From: Candidatus Atribacter hydrocarboniphilus
GTDB taxonomy: Bacteria > Atribacterota > Atribacteria > Atribacterales > Atribacteraceae
DNA length: 6,638 bases
NCBI GenBank assembly: GCA_003542295.1
Contig: DPKX01000158.1
Coordinates: forward strand, 1-6,638
Direction of reading: 5' to 3'
In this document: positions 1-5,987 of the stretch, piece by piece
Numbering within the stretch: position 1 is the stretch's first letter
Layout of the letters: every line of letters begins with the position of its first letter
The notes under the pieces: generated by a model
Database searches by the model: none
The model's input: the letters and a program-made list of their open reading frames with translations, nothing else
Told to the model about the DNA's origin: nothing
Program-made: the position numbers and the translations under genes

Positions 1-816
1 TGAAGCGCTCAAATTTTGAACTTCTAAAATAACTTCCCGATCGGAATAGTCTTGTATGAACTCCCGATGTGCTTTCTTTTCAAAATAACGACCAACCATA
101 AGGGAAACCATCTTATCTAAAGTCGCATTTTCTTTCTGAAGCGTGTCTATATAGTTCCCATCGCGTAAAATGGTTATTCGATCGGCAATTTCTAAAACTT
201 CTTCGAGTTTATGGGTGATAAAAAGAATAGAAACCCCATCTTTTCTCAAAGATTTCATAATATTCAAAAGAAGTGAAATTTCACCAGTAGTTAAAGAAGA
301 AGTCGGTTCGTCCATGATAAGGAGTTTAGCATTTAATGACACTGCTTTGGCAATTTCAATTAACTGCATTTGCGACACACTAAGATATTTCACTAAAACT
401 CTCGGATCTATATTATCTACTCCAAGGCTTGTTAAGTATTTCCGACATTCTGAAACCATTTTTTTACGATCAATAAAACCAAATGACTTAGTTAACATCC
501 TCCCCTGGTAGATATTTTCTGCAACGCTCATATAGCGAGATAAAGAAAGTTCCTGATGGATCATGGCTATTCCAGTATGCTGGGCATGTCTTGGGTCTCT
601 GAATTTGACGATGTGACCTTCAAATTCGATGTGACCTTCATCAGGATGATAGACACCTGAAAGAATATTCATTAAGGTTGATTTTCCTGCCCCATTTTCA
701 CCAATAATAGCATGAATTTCACCTTTTTTAATATCAAAACTAACATTATTAAGAGCAACAACCCCTGGGAATGCCTTGGTTACATTTACAATTTTACAAA
801 TAATCTCTTCGCTCAT
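1..816 (-). CDS. RbsA-like sugar ABC transporter ATP-binding protein, partial (N-terminal 272 residues)
   Basis: ATPase subunit of a CUT2 (ribose/xylose/galactose type) sugar importer; it would drive uptake through the permease encoded at 1973-2941. The reading frame runs from ATG at 816-814 to the window edge with no stop. Visible motifs of the first nucleotide-binding domain are Walker A GENGAGKS (residues 39-46), Q-loop MIHQE (Q88), the degenerate signature LSVSQ (145-149), Walker B LLIMDEPTSSL (165-175) and the H-loop ITHKLEE (H202). Family members are about 500 residues with two tandem ATPase domains; here the first domain and the beginning of the inter-domain linker are present, and the second domain lies outside the window. 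A GGAGG ribosome-binding site (830-826) sits 9 bases before the start. The gene follows the binding-protein gene by 72 bases, with a strong terminator between them. Family assignment is firm; the transported sugar is unknown. Confidence 0.95.
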   Translation of the reverse strand, partial: MSEEIICKIVNVTKAFPGVVALNNVSFDIKKGEIHAIIGENGAGKSTLMNILSGVYHPDEGHIEFEGHIVKFRDPRHAQHTGIAMIHQELSLSRYMSVAENIYQGRMLTKSFGFIDRKKMVSECRKYLTSLGVDNIDPRVLVKYLSVSQMQLIEIAKAVSLNAKLLIMDEPTSSLTTGEISLLLNIMKSLRKDGVSILFITHKLEEVLEIADRITILRDGNYIDTLQKENATLDKMVSLMVGRYFEKKAHREFIQDYSDREVILEVQNLSAS

Positions 817-837
817 TACGCGCTTCCTCCGTTATTA

Positions 838-874
838 TTAAAAAACAAGGCGGTTATACCGCCTTGTTTTTTAA
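838..874 (-). terminator. Intrinsic terminator/attenuator between binding-protein and ATPase genes
   Basis: Perfect inverted repeat with 17-bp arms (838-854 and 858-874) and a 3-base TAT loop. The core is GC-rich (CAAGGCGGT / ACCGCCTTG), flanked by six A and six T, so it works as a terminator on either strand. On the minus strand it begins 14 bases after the stop codon of the binding-protein gene and ends 8 bases before the GGAGG site of the ATPase. Its position inside a transport operon suggests partial read-through: many transcripts would end after the abundant binding protein and fewer would continue into the ATPase. No separate ATPase promoter was recognised in the short gap. Confidence 0.88.
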
Positions 875-888
875 CTAAATTGATTCAT

Positions 889-1905
889 TTATTGGGGGAT
901 CTTTTCGTTGACATTTTCTGGAGTAGCAACATCACCTTCGAACCAGTTGATTTCTTCTGGAACAATACCAGCTACGATCTGATTGAAAGCAGAAACGACT
1001 GGAGCATACCCTTGGTTGAAAGGATCTTGATCGAGGCAGGCAGTGACTTCACCGGATCGGATGTAGGCAACGGTTTCTTCCATCCAGTCATGGCACACCA
1101 ATTTCAATTTCCCAGTCAGCCCAGCGTCTTTAATGGCTTTGGCTGCACCAAAGGGACCACCAGCGGTGACATAGATACCTTTCAAGTCCGGATTGGAGGT
1201 AATTAAATTTTGGGTAACATCATAAGCTGCTTCAGCCTTATCTTGGTTTTCAAATTCACCCACCAAAATCATTTTTGGGTTTTTATCAATAACGTCTCGA
1301 GCACCAGTTCTTCTCAATTCATGGCCCAAAACATTAAAGGAGCCGGTTATAATAGCATATTTTCCTTCTCCATCCATGGCATCCATTAAGAGCTGACCAC
1401 ACTTTTGACCACCAGCAAAACCGTCTTGACCCCAATAAGCAATTCTTTTGGACTTTAGACCGGGTTCGGTATTGAAAGTATAAACCTTAACTCCAGCATC
1501 CATAGCTTTATCTACAACCGGTTGAAGCGCTTCAGAAAGACCGAAGAGGGTGACAGCATCATATTGAGCGGTAATAACATTCTGCATGGCATCTTCGAAC
1601 TTTTTTGGATCAAAATCTGGAACTGAAATCCAGTCGACTTTACAATTCCGATCTTTGAGGATTTCTTTGGCAAAGAGAGTCCCTTTCATAACTGCCATTC
1701 CAAATGGGTTGTTTTGAACCATAATGGTGGCAATGCGTAAGGGTTTTTCAGAAACTTGATCAACAGGTAATACATAGAGCGAGACACCTGCTGGTGGAAC
1801 TATTTCTGCAGCTGGAATGAAGTTAGCAGCAGAAGCGATGCCGATAAACAAAGATGTACAGAAAATTCCAAGCAGTGCGACTAATAATAACTTTGTCTTT
1901 GACAT
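889..1905 (-). CDS. RbsB-like periplasmic sugar-binding protein of an ABC importer
   Basis: Captures a small sugar in the periplasm and delivers it to the permease. The 338-residue length fits the periplasmic-binding-protein type I family (Peripla_BP_4 / RbsB group). Residues 1-26 form a signal peptide: KTK, a hydrophobic stretch (LLLVALLGIFCTSLFIGI), then an ASA signal peptidase I site, so the protein is probably soluble and not lipid-anchored (GIFC is not a good lipobox). About 28 residues (27-54) of extended sequence precede the first strand (RIATIMVQNNPF, 57-68), which is a longer lead than usual. Family landmarks are the early strand-helix unit, VTLFGLSEALQPVVDKAMDAGVKV (about 118-141), the hinge stretch AIITGS (184-189) and the late CLDQDPFNQGY (290-300), where RbsB relatives carry a Q-P-xx-G motif. 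The start is set by a near-perfect TAAGGAGGT site at 1920-1912. Ligand specificity cannot be read from the sequence with confidence. Confidence 0.95.
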   Translation of the reverse strand: MSKTKLLLVALLGIFCTSLFIGIASAANFIPAAEIVPPAGVSLYVLPVDQVSEKPLRIATIMVQNNPFGMAVMKGTLFAKEILKDRNCKVDWISVPDFDPKKFEDAMQNVITAQYDAVTLFGLSEALQPVVDKAMDAGVKVYTFNTEPGLKSKRIAYWGQDGFAGGQKCGQLLMDAMDGEGKYAIITGSFNVLGHELRRTGARDVIDKNPKMILVGEFENQDKAEAAYDVTQNLITSNPDLKGIYVTAGGPFGAAKAIKDAGLTGKLKLVCHDWMEETVAYIRSGEVTACLDQDPFNQGYAPVVSAFNQIVAGIVPEEINWFEGDVATPENVNEKIPQ

Positions 1906-1933
1906 GATCTTACCTCCTTAAGGGTATTTTATA

Positions 1934-1957
1934 TTTTAATAGCATATGCTATTAAAA
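1934..1957. promoter_or_regulatory. Perfect 24-bp palindrome between permease and binding-protein genes
   Basis: Each 12-base half reads TTTTAATAGCAT followed by its exact complement, with no mismatch and no spacer; symmetry breaks at 1933/1958. It lies in the 67-base gap, about 14 bases before the ribosome-binding site of the binding-protein gene. It could be an operator for an internal promoter (a TATAAA-like stretch follows on the minus strand), or an RNA hairpin with an AUAU loop that stabilises or trims the binding-protein message. The stem is mostly A/T, so it would make a poor terminator. Function is inferred; the symmetry is directly seen. Confidence 0.6.
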
Positions 1958-1972
1958 CCAAAGAAATTATGA

Positions 1973-2941
1973 TTAAACGGTGCCTTTTCTCCTTAGGCTA
2001 TCTATCGAAACCGCCCCAATAATTACGACTCCGATTACTACTGTTTGCCAGTAGCCGGGAACAGCTAACAAAACAAAAGCATTTTTTAAAACTCCCATTA
2101 ATGCTGCACCCACAATAACTCCTAAAGGATTTCCTTCACCTCCAGACATGCTAATACCACCAATAACTGCTGCTGCTATAACATCCAACTCATATCCATT
2201 ACCGTAAAAAGCATCAGCACCTTCAAGCTGACCCATGAGAATAAGGCCACATATACCGGCTAAAAAACCAGTTATAGTAAAAACCATAATTTTTACTTTT
2301 TCGACTTGAATTCCAGAAAGTTTGGCTGCTTTTTCGCTGTTTCCAACTGCATAAACATTTCTTCCCGGAACGGTATTATTTGCAAATATGTAACCAATTG
2401 CTACGATAATCAACATGACCAAAACTGAAACCGGTACATTTCGAATATAACCGCCACCAAATACCGATATCCAGGTGGGATTATAGTGAATAGGAACCCC
2501 CATGGTAATGAGAAGTGAAAAACCTCTGGTGATACTCATCATGCCTAAAGTTGCAACAAAAGCCGGAAGACCTACTTTGCTTACGAGTAAACCATTGGAT
2601 AAGCCAACAATGGCTCCCATTCCCAGAATTGCAATGAGTGTCAATAAAGGAGATGCTCCAGATTTTGCAACCATAGCACCAAAACATGCTGTAAAACCTA
2701 CTAAAGATCCAACCGAAAGGTCAATTCCACCAGTTATGATGATAAGAGCTTGGCCTACTGCCAATATTGCTATGAGTGAAAATTGTCTGAATACATTTAC
2801 GATGTTTCTCGTGGTTAAAAAGTAGGGACTCGCTATTGATAACCAGACACAAATCGCCAATAGAGCGAATAAAACACTAATTTCCGGTTTCCCTAACAAA
2901 GTCTTAATATTACTATTGAATGAAGTATTTTTAGAGATCAT
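1973..2941 (-). CDS. RbsC-like sugar ABC transporter permease
   Basis: Inner-membrane channel subunit of the CUT2 importer, expected to act as a homodimer because only one permease gene is present. The 322-residue protein is a typical BPD_transp_2 family member. A short cytoplasmic N-terminus (1-20) precedes a first membrane segment at about 21-41. Then come the conserved ALIIITGGIDLSVGSLVG (66-82), the coupling region AVGNSEKAAKLSGIQVEKVK (198-217) and the C-terminal block ELDVIAAAVIGGISMSGGEGNP (251-272), which matches the ELDAIAAVVLGG / GGKG region of RbsC. About eight to ten hydrophobic segments are visible. It is the first gene of the minus-strand block, followed after 67 bases by the binding-protein gene. 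The GGGAGGA ribosome-binding site (2950-2944) is unusually close to the ATG, only about 3 bases from the GGAGG core; no better in-frame start was found. Confidence 0.95.
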   Translation of the reverse strand: MISKNTSFNSNIKTLLGKPEISVLFALLAICVWLSIASPYFLTTRNIVNVFRQFSLIAILAVGQALIIITGGIDLSVGSLVGFTACFGAMVAKSGASPLLTLIAILGMGAIVGLSNGLLVSKVGLPAFVATLGMMSITRGFSLLITMGVPIHYNPTWISVFGGGYIRNVPVSVLVMLIIVAIGYIFANNTVPGRNVYAVGNSEKAAKLSGIQVEKVKIMVFTITGFLAGICGLILMGQLEGADAFYGNGYELDVIAAAVIGGISMSGGEGNPLGVIVGAALMGVLKNAFVLLAVPGYWQTVVIGVVIIGAVSIDSLRRKGTV

Positions 2942-2949
2942 AGTCCTCC

Positions 2950-2959
2950 CCTACGTAGG
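2950..2959. repeat. 10-bp palindrome CCTACGTAGG beside the permease ribosome-binding site
   Basis: Exact 10-base palindrome that ends directly on the GGGAGGA site of the permease gene. In RNA it could form only a small hairpin; in DNA it is a possible half of a regulatory site. The short length means chance is possible. Confidence 0.3.
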
Positions 2960-3024
2960 TTAGATTTTTTTTCATCAGATAATTCAAACTATGAAACAAC
3001 TAAAAAACGACATGATTTTTTAAA

Positions 3025-3056
3025 CTTTGGTTCATTCTTTTAAGAAGTAACCAAAG
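3025..3056. promoter_or_regulatory. 32-base imperfect inverted repeat, candidate operator or leader hairpin
   Basis: Outer arms CTTTGGTT (3025-3032) and AACCAAAG (3049-3056) pair perfectly over 8 bases. After a 2x2 mismatch the inner bases TTCTT (3035-3039) and AAGAA (3042-3046) continue the symmetry. No T-run follows on either strand, so it is not an intrinsic terminator. It lies 84 to 115 bases upstream of the permease start, a suitable place for a regulator site or a structured 5' leader of the transporter message. Confidence 0.5.
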
Positions 3057-3107
3057 AACCCTGAATCAATACGGTATAAAATTTTAAATTTAAAACAAGA
3101 TTGAGTA

Positions 3108-3129
3108 TGTCAATTCAGTTTTAACTGAA
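3108..3129 (-). promoter_or_regulatory. Consensus -35 hexamer with adjoining inverted repeat, possible transporter promoter
   Basis: On the minus strand 3113-3108 reads TTGACA, an exact sigma-70 -35 element. Directly upstream of it lies the inverted repeat TTCAGTTTTAACTGAA (3114-3129; 7-base arms, 2-base centre). The -10 is less clear: TAAATT at a 15-base spacing or TAAAAT at 21 bases, neither ideal. If real, the transporter message would have a leader of roughly 130 bases that contains the 3025-3056 dyad. A second AACTGAA half-site occurs at 3219-3225. Confidence 0.35.
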
Positions 3130-3308
3130 AACAGGCTGTAATTTAGATGTTTTATAGTGAGATGATTGTAAGGTTGAAGAAGGGGACGAAAACAGAGCAC
3201 ACCTTTATTTCGGGATAAAACTGAAGAAATTATGAATAGAGAAGACAGGTATTTATAAGGAAAAACGAAGTTAAATAAAAAAATAGGATTAAAAAAGAAT
3301 GAAGTCGA

Positions 3309-3413
3309 CCAATTTTTAGAAAGAGTATCAGGGAATTGACAACTCATCGTTGTTCTTTGAATTGGTTTGCTTCCCTTAAGGTGATTCAAAAGAAACTTTT
3401 GCCTCCTTGGAAG
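3309..3413. other. Stretch able to fold into two consecutive stem-loops
   Basis: Pairing traced by eye. Stem-loop one has CCAATT (3309-3314) with AATTGG (3360-3365), AAAGA (3320-3324) with TCTTT (3354-3358), and an inner hairpin ACAAC/GTTGT (3339-3343/3349-3353). Stem-loop two has CTTCC (3370-3374) with GGAAG (3409-3413), AAGG (3378-3381) with CCTT (3405-3408), and CAAAAG (3387-3392) with CTTTTG (3396-3401) around an AAA loop. It could be a structured leader, a small RNA or a remnant of a dispersed repeat. Chance pairing is easy in AT-rich DNA, but the second hairpin has GC-containing arms. No known RNA family was recognised. Confidence 0.3.
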
Positions 3414-3470
3414 ACTATAACTCAAAAATCTTTTTAAAAAAATAACCTTAATTCAATTTAATAACAACGT

Positions 3471-3484
3471 AAGAAAGCTTTCTT
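3471..3484. promoter_or_regulatory. 14-bp perfect palindrome, candidate operator upstream of the kinase operon
   Basis: AAGAAAGCTTTCTT is exactly symmetric and lies about 100 bases upstream of the likely kinase promoter. It resembles sugar-repressor operators in size and in its GAAAG/CTTTC arms, but its centre is GC rather than the CG typical of LacI-family sites. The binding protein is unknown and no regulator is encoded in the window. Confidence 0.35.
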
Positions 3485-3571
3485 TATTATAATTCCCGAA
3501 GTTAAAAAGTCAATTAAAAACTGTGATTCGAAATTTCTTGCCTTGCTATTGCTTTTCATTCCTATTATTCT

Positions 3572-3580
3572 TGATAAAAT
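3572..3580 (+). promoter_or_regulatory. Extended -10 promoter element for the kinase operon
   Basis: TGATAAAAT fits the extended -10 pattern TGnTATAAT with one mismatch. The -35 at 17-base spacing (CTTTTC) is poor, as extended -10 promoters tolerate. Transcription would begin near 3586-3588, giving a leader of about 40 bases. An alternative is TTGATA (3571-3576) as -35 with GATTAT (3595-3600) as -10 at 18 bases. Confidence 0.4.
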
Positions 3581-3626
3581 ATAGAAAATTATTTGATTAT
3601 TTGAAAATACTATAGAGGATGGGAAA

Positions 3627-5165
3627 ATGGCGAAACATATCATTGTTTGGGATTTAGGAACCGGAGGAAACAAGGCTTCTTTATACGATGAAGAAGGGAA
3701 CTGCCTGGCAGGAGTATTTGTTCCTTATGATACGATTTATCCTGCCCATGGGTGGCATGAACAAAAACCAAATGATTGGTGGAAAGCAATCGTTCAAAGC
3801 ACAAGGCAATTACTAGATAGAACCAATGTTAAAAAGGAAGAAATCTATTGTTGCAGTATTTCAGGCCATAGTTTAGGTGTAGTTCCCTTAGATAAGTATG
3901 GTAATTTACTGAGGGAACAGACGCCAATCTGGTCCGATAGTCGAGCAGTTGAGCAGGCTCAAAAATTTTTTGATAGTTTTGATGAAATAAAATGGTACAC
4001 GATAACTGGAAATGGATTTCCGCCTCCATTATATTCTTTGTTTAAAATATTATGGTATAGAGATATAGAGCCTGATATTTTTAAGAAAATCGATAAAGTT
4101 ATTGGTACAAAAGATTATATCAATTTTAAGTTAACCGGTAGCGTTGCAACTGATTTTTCCTATGCTTCCGGATCCGGAGTATATGACCTAAAAAATTGGA
4201 GGTATTCTGAAGAACTAATAGAAGCCAGTGGGCTTTCAGCCTCAGTTTTTCCTGAAATAGTTCAATCAACAGAAATTATTGGTCAAATTAGGCCAGATCC
4301 AGCAGAAGAACTTGGTTTGCACACCAATGTTTATGTGGTATCGGGAGGGGTGGATAATTCTTGCATGGCGCTTGGTTCAAAAGCATTTAAAGAAGGGAGA
4401 GTATACAATTCGTTAGGTTCTTCCTCCTGGATAGCCGTTTCTTCTCATAATCCTTTACTTGAAACTCTTGCGCGTCCTTATGTATTTGCTCATGTTGTTC
4501 CAGGGTTTTTTGTATCAGCATTGGCGATCATTTCTGCAGGTTCAAGTTTTCGATGGTTGAGAGATCACATTGCTATTGATTTAAAAATCCAGGCAGACAA
4601 TCAGGGAATAGATGTCTATGAATTGATGACTGCAGAAGCTGCTCAATCAAAAGTTGGTTCTCACAAACTATTATTTAATCCCAGTCTAGGTGGTGGAATG
4701 CCCATTGATAAAAGCATTCATATTCGTGGGGCTTTTATCGGAATTGATTTAGTTCATACCCGAGCCGATATGATTCGAGCAGCAATGGAAGGCATTGCTC
4801 TTGGGCTAAAATGTTGTTTGGATAAACTTGAAGAGATGACGAGCTTAAGCAATGAAATGCTATTGGTCGGTGGAGGGAGCAAGAGCAAGCTCTGGCGTCA
4901 AATCTATGCTGATGTTTATAATATGAGAGTCAGTAAAACTAATATCGATGAACAAGCAGCGGCGTTAGGGGCTGCTGCCTGTGCAGCAGTTGGAACTGGC
5001 TTATGGAAGAGTTTCGATCAAATTGATGAACTGCATAATCTTGTAGAAAACATTACTCCTATTCCCGAGAATGTAGAGAAGTATCAAAAGATTTATGAGG
5101 TATATAAGAGAGTATCAAATAGTTTATCAGACATTGGCGATGAAATGGGAAAGCTGGATATTTAG
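3627..5165 (+). CDS. FGGY-family carbohydrate kinase (xylulokinase-like)
   Basis: Cytoplasmic kinase that transfers phosphate from ATP to a sugar or ketose. At 512 residues it has the full two-domain FGGY length. Visible are the N-terminal phosphate loop IVWDLGTGGNKASLYD (6-21), YPAHGWHEQKPNDWW (38-52), which matches the GW-EQ-P-DWW block of xylulokinases, IWSDSRA (101-107), TKDYINFKLTG (161-171) and SGGVDNSCMALG (239-250) with likely catalytic base D243. The C-terminal FGGY signature runs from G368 to E388, and the ATP-site glycines are VGGGSKSKLW (414-423). The substrate-side motif is SGHSLGVVPLD (79-89) where xylulokinases have SGQMHG, so the substrate may not be xylulose. AGAGG at 3614-3618 is 8 bases from the ATG. 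It is the first gene of the plus-strand block, with the aldolase gene 46 bases downstream. Stretches such as HVVPG and GGGSKSKLW also recall LsrK, the AI-2 kinase, so that branch is an alternative. Confidence 0.92.
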   Translation: MAKHIIVWDLGTGGNKASLYDEEGNCLAGVFVPYDTIYPAHGWHEQKPNDWWKAIVQSTRQLLDRTNVKKEEIYCCSISGHSLGVVPLDKYGNLLREQTPIWSDSRAVEQAQKFFDSFDEIKWYTITGNGFPPPLYSLFKILWYRDIEPDIFKKIDKVIGTKDYINFKLTGSVATDFSYASGSGVYDLKNWRYSEELIEASGLSASVFPEIVQSTEIIGQIRPDPAEELGLHTNVYVVSGGVDNSCMALGSKAFKEGRVYNSLGSSSWIAVSSHNPLLETLARPYVFAHVVPGFFVSALAIISAGSSFRWLRDHIAIDLKIQADNQGIDVYELMTAEAAQSKVGSHKLLFNPSLGGGMPIDKSIHIRGAFIGIDLVHTRADMIRAAMEGIALGLKCCLDKLEEMTSLSNEMLLVGGGSKSKLWRQIYADVYNMRVSKTNIDEQAAALGAAACAAVGTGLWKSFDQIDELHNLVENITPIPENVEKYQKIYEVYKRVSNSLSDIGDEMGKLDI

Positions 5166-5211
5166 TTATAAATCATAAAAATCACAATATAGAAAAGAGG
5201 CATTATTTTAA

Positions 5212-5889
5212 ATGAAAATTCATCCGAAAGAATTGGTTAAAATGATTGATGTAAGTTTGTTGCAATCGGTGAACACTGAAACCGATATTCAATTTTTAAT
5301 TCAGGCTACCAAGCAATATCAATTTATTTGTGCCTTTGCTTTACCCTGTTATTCTCAAACTTTGGTTGAAGCCTTTAAGGATGAAGATATTATGGTTGGA
5401 GCACCAGTGGGTTTCCCAACCGGTGCTGAGATAACTCAGGTGAAGGTATTTCAGGCAAAAACTCTTTATGATATTGGATGCGACGAGTTTGATATGGTTA
5501 TGAATATCGGATGGCTTAAATCAAAACAGTTTGGAAAAGTAGCAAAGGATATTCAAGCTGTATACCAAATAATTGCGGGAAAACCCTTAAAAGTCATAGT
5601 TGAAGCCATGTATCTTACCGATGAGGAACTAATTGATGCCTGTAAAATTGTCATGGACAGTGGAGCTGAATTTATAAAAACCGGGACTGGCTGGGCATCA
5701 AAACCAACAGAAATTCGACATGTTGAAACTATGGCTAAAACTATTCAAGGGAAAATAAAACTGAAAGCCGCTGGCGGTATTAGAGATTATGAAACGCTTT
5801 GCATAATGCATGATATGGGTGTTTCTCGGTTTGGAGTGAGTTTGAGTTCAGGAATAAAAATTGTTGAAGATGCATGTTTAAAGCAGTAA
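5212..5889 (+). CDS. deoC: DeoC-family class I aldolase (deoxyribose-phosphate aldolase-like)
   Basis: Cytoplasmic Schiff-base aldolase; classical members split 2-deoxyribose 5-phosphate into acetaldehyde and glyceraldehyde 3-phosphate. The 225-residue TIM barrel is of normal length for the shorter DeoC type. Catalytic positions are kept: D94 in DEFDMVMNIG (91-100), Schiff-base K156 in FIKTGTG (154-160) and K185 in KLKAAGGI (183-190). VGFPTGAEITQVKVFQAK (66-83) and KVIVEAMYLTDEE (127-139) match the family. Differences from typical DERA are IDVSLLQS (12-19) in place of IDHTLLKP, CAFALPCY (40-47) in place of the usual CVNP-type strand, and KTGTG for KTSTG. It may therefore accept another phosphorylated sugar. 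A GAGG site (5197-5200) lies 11 bases before the ATG. Co-orientation and 46-base spacing suggest cotranscription with the kinase, which would supply its phosphorylated substrate or a precursor. Confidence 0.88.
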   Translation: MKIHPKELVKMIDVSLLQSVNTETDIQFLIQATKQYQFICAFALPCYSQTLVEAFKDEDIMVGAPVGFPTGAEITQVKVFQAKTLYDIGCDEFDMVMNIGWLKSKQFGKVAKDIQAVYQIIAGKPLKVIVEAMYLTDEELIDACKIVMDSGAEFIKTGTGWASKPTEIRHVETMAKTIQGKIKLKAAGGIRDYETLCIMHDMGVSRFGVSLSSGIKIVEDACLKQ

Positions 5890-5910
5890 TTTTTTTAATT
5901 TAAAAAATCA

Positions 5911-5987
5911 TGGTATTTCTATTTATTTTTTAAAAAAAATGTGAACTTTTTTGTAATTTATTACTTTTCCTTAATTTATAAATACCA
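5911..5987. repeat. Spaced inverted repeat in the aldolase-isomerase gap
   Basis: TGGTATTT (5911-5918) and AAATACCA (5980-5987) are exact complements separated by 61 bases of almost pure A/T. The gap between aldolase stop and isomerase start is 119 bases, longer than the preceding one, so a weak internal promoter or a regulator site is possible (TATAAA at 5977-5982 with TTGTAA at 5951-5956, but 20 bases apart). No GC-rich hairpin is present, so no terminator is called here. Confidence 0.25.

Larger units (their letters stand above)
2942..3626. other. Divergent intergenic region, about 685 bases, no credible gene
   Basis: Strongly AT-rich stretch between the two divergently read blocks; it should carry the promoters of both. 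The two minus-strand open frames in it (3425-3090, 111 codons; 3673-3458, 71 codons) have Phe/Leu/Ser-rich low-complexity products without recognisable domains, and the second overlaps the kinase start, so neither is called. The visible content is a set of dyads, a consensus -35 hexamer on the minus strand, a foldable stretch and an extended -10 element, listed separately. No regulator gene, tRNA or known riboswitch core was recognised. The length is more than two simple promoters need. Confidence 0.7.

Noticed and set aside
712..1206. 164-codon plus-strand open frame
   Set aside because: Opposite-strand shadow of the ATPase and binding-protein genes; it also runs through the terminator.
3082..3095. 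TTTTAAATTTAAAA palindrome as an operator
   Set aside because: Pure A/T symmetry of this size is expected by chance in such AT-rich sequence.
3336..3364. TTGACA on the plus strand as a promoter -35
   Set aside because: No acceptable -10 at 16 to 18 bases, and it is far from the kinase start; it may simply belong to the foldable stretch.
3090..3425. 111-codon open frame on the minus strand in the intergenic region
   Set aside because: Phe/Leu/Ser-rich product with no domain or family resemblance; it lies across the foldable stretch and the putative promoter, as expected for chance frames in AT-rich DNA.
3458..3673. 71-codon open frame on the minus strand
   Set aside because: Overlaps the start of the well-supported kinase gene and the candidate promoter; the product looks random.
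3627..5889. Assignment of the kinase and aldolase as an AI-2 (LsrK/LsrF) system
   Set aside because: Some kinase motifs recall LsrK, but the aldolase is the short DeoC type, LsrG is absent and a PHI-type isomerase is present; kept only as an alternative.
5889..5908. A/T-only hairpin directly after the aldolase stop as a terminator
   Set aside because: Seven A-T pairs with no G-C pair would be too weak, and the downstream gene has the same orientation.
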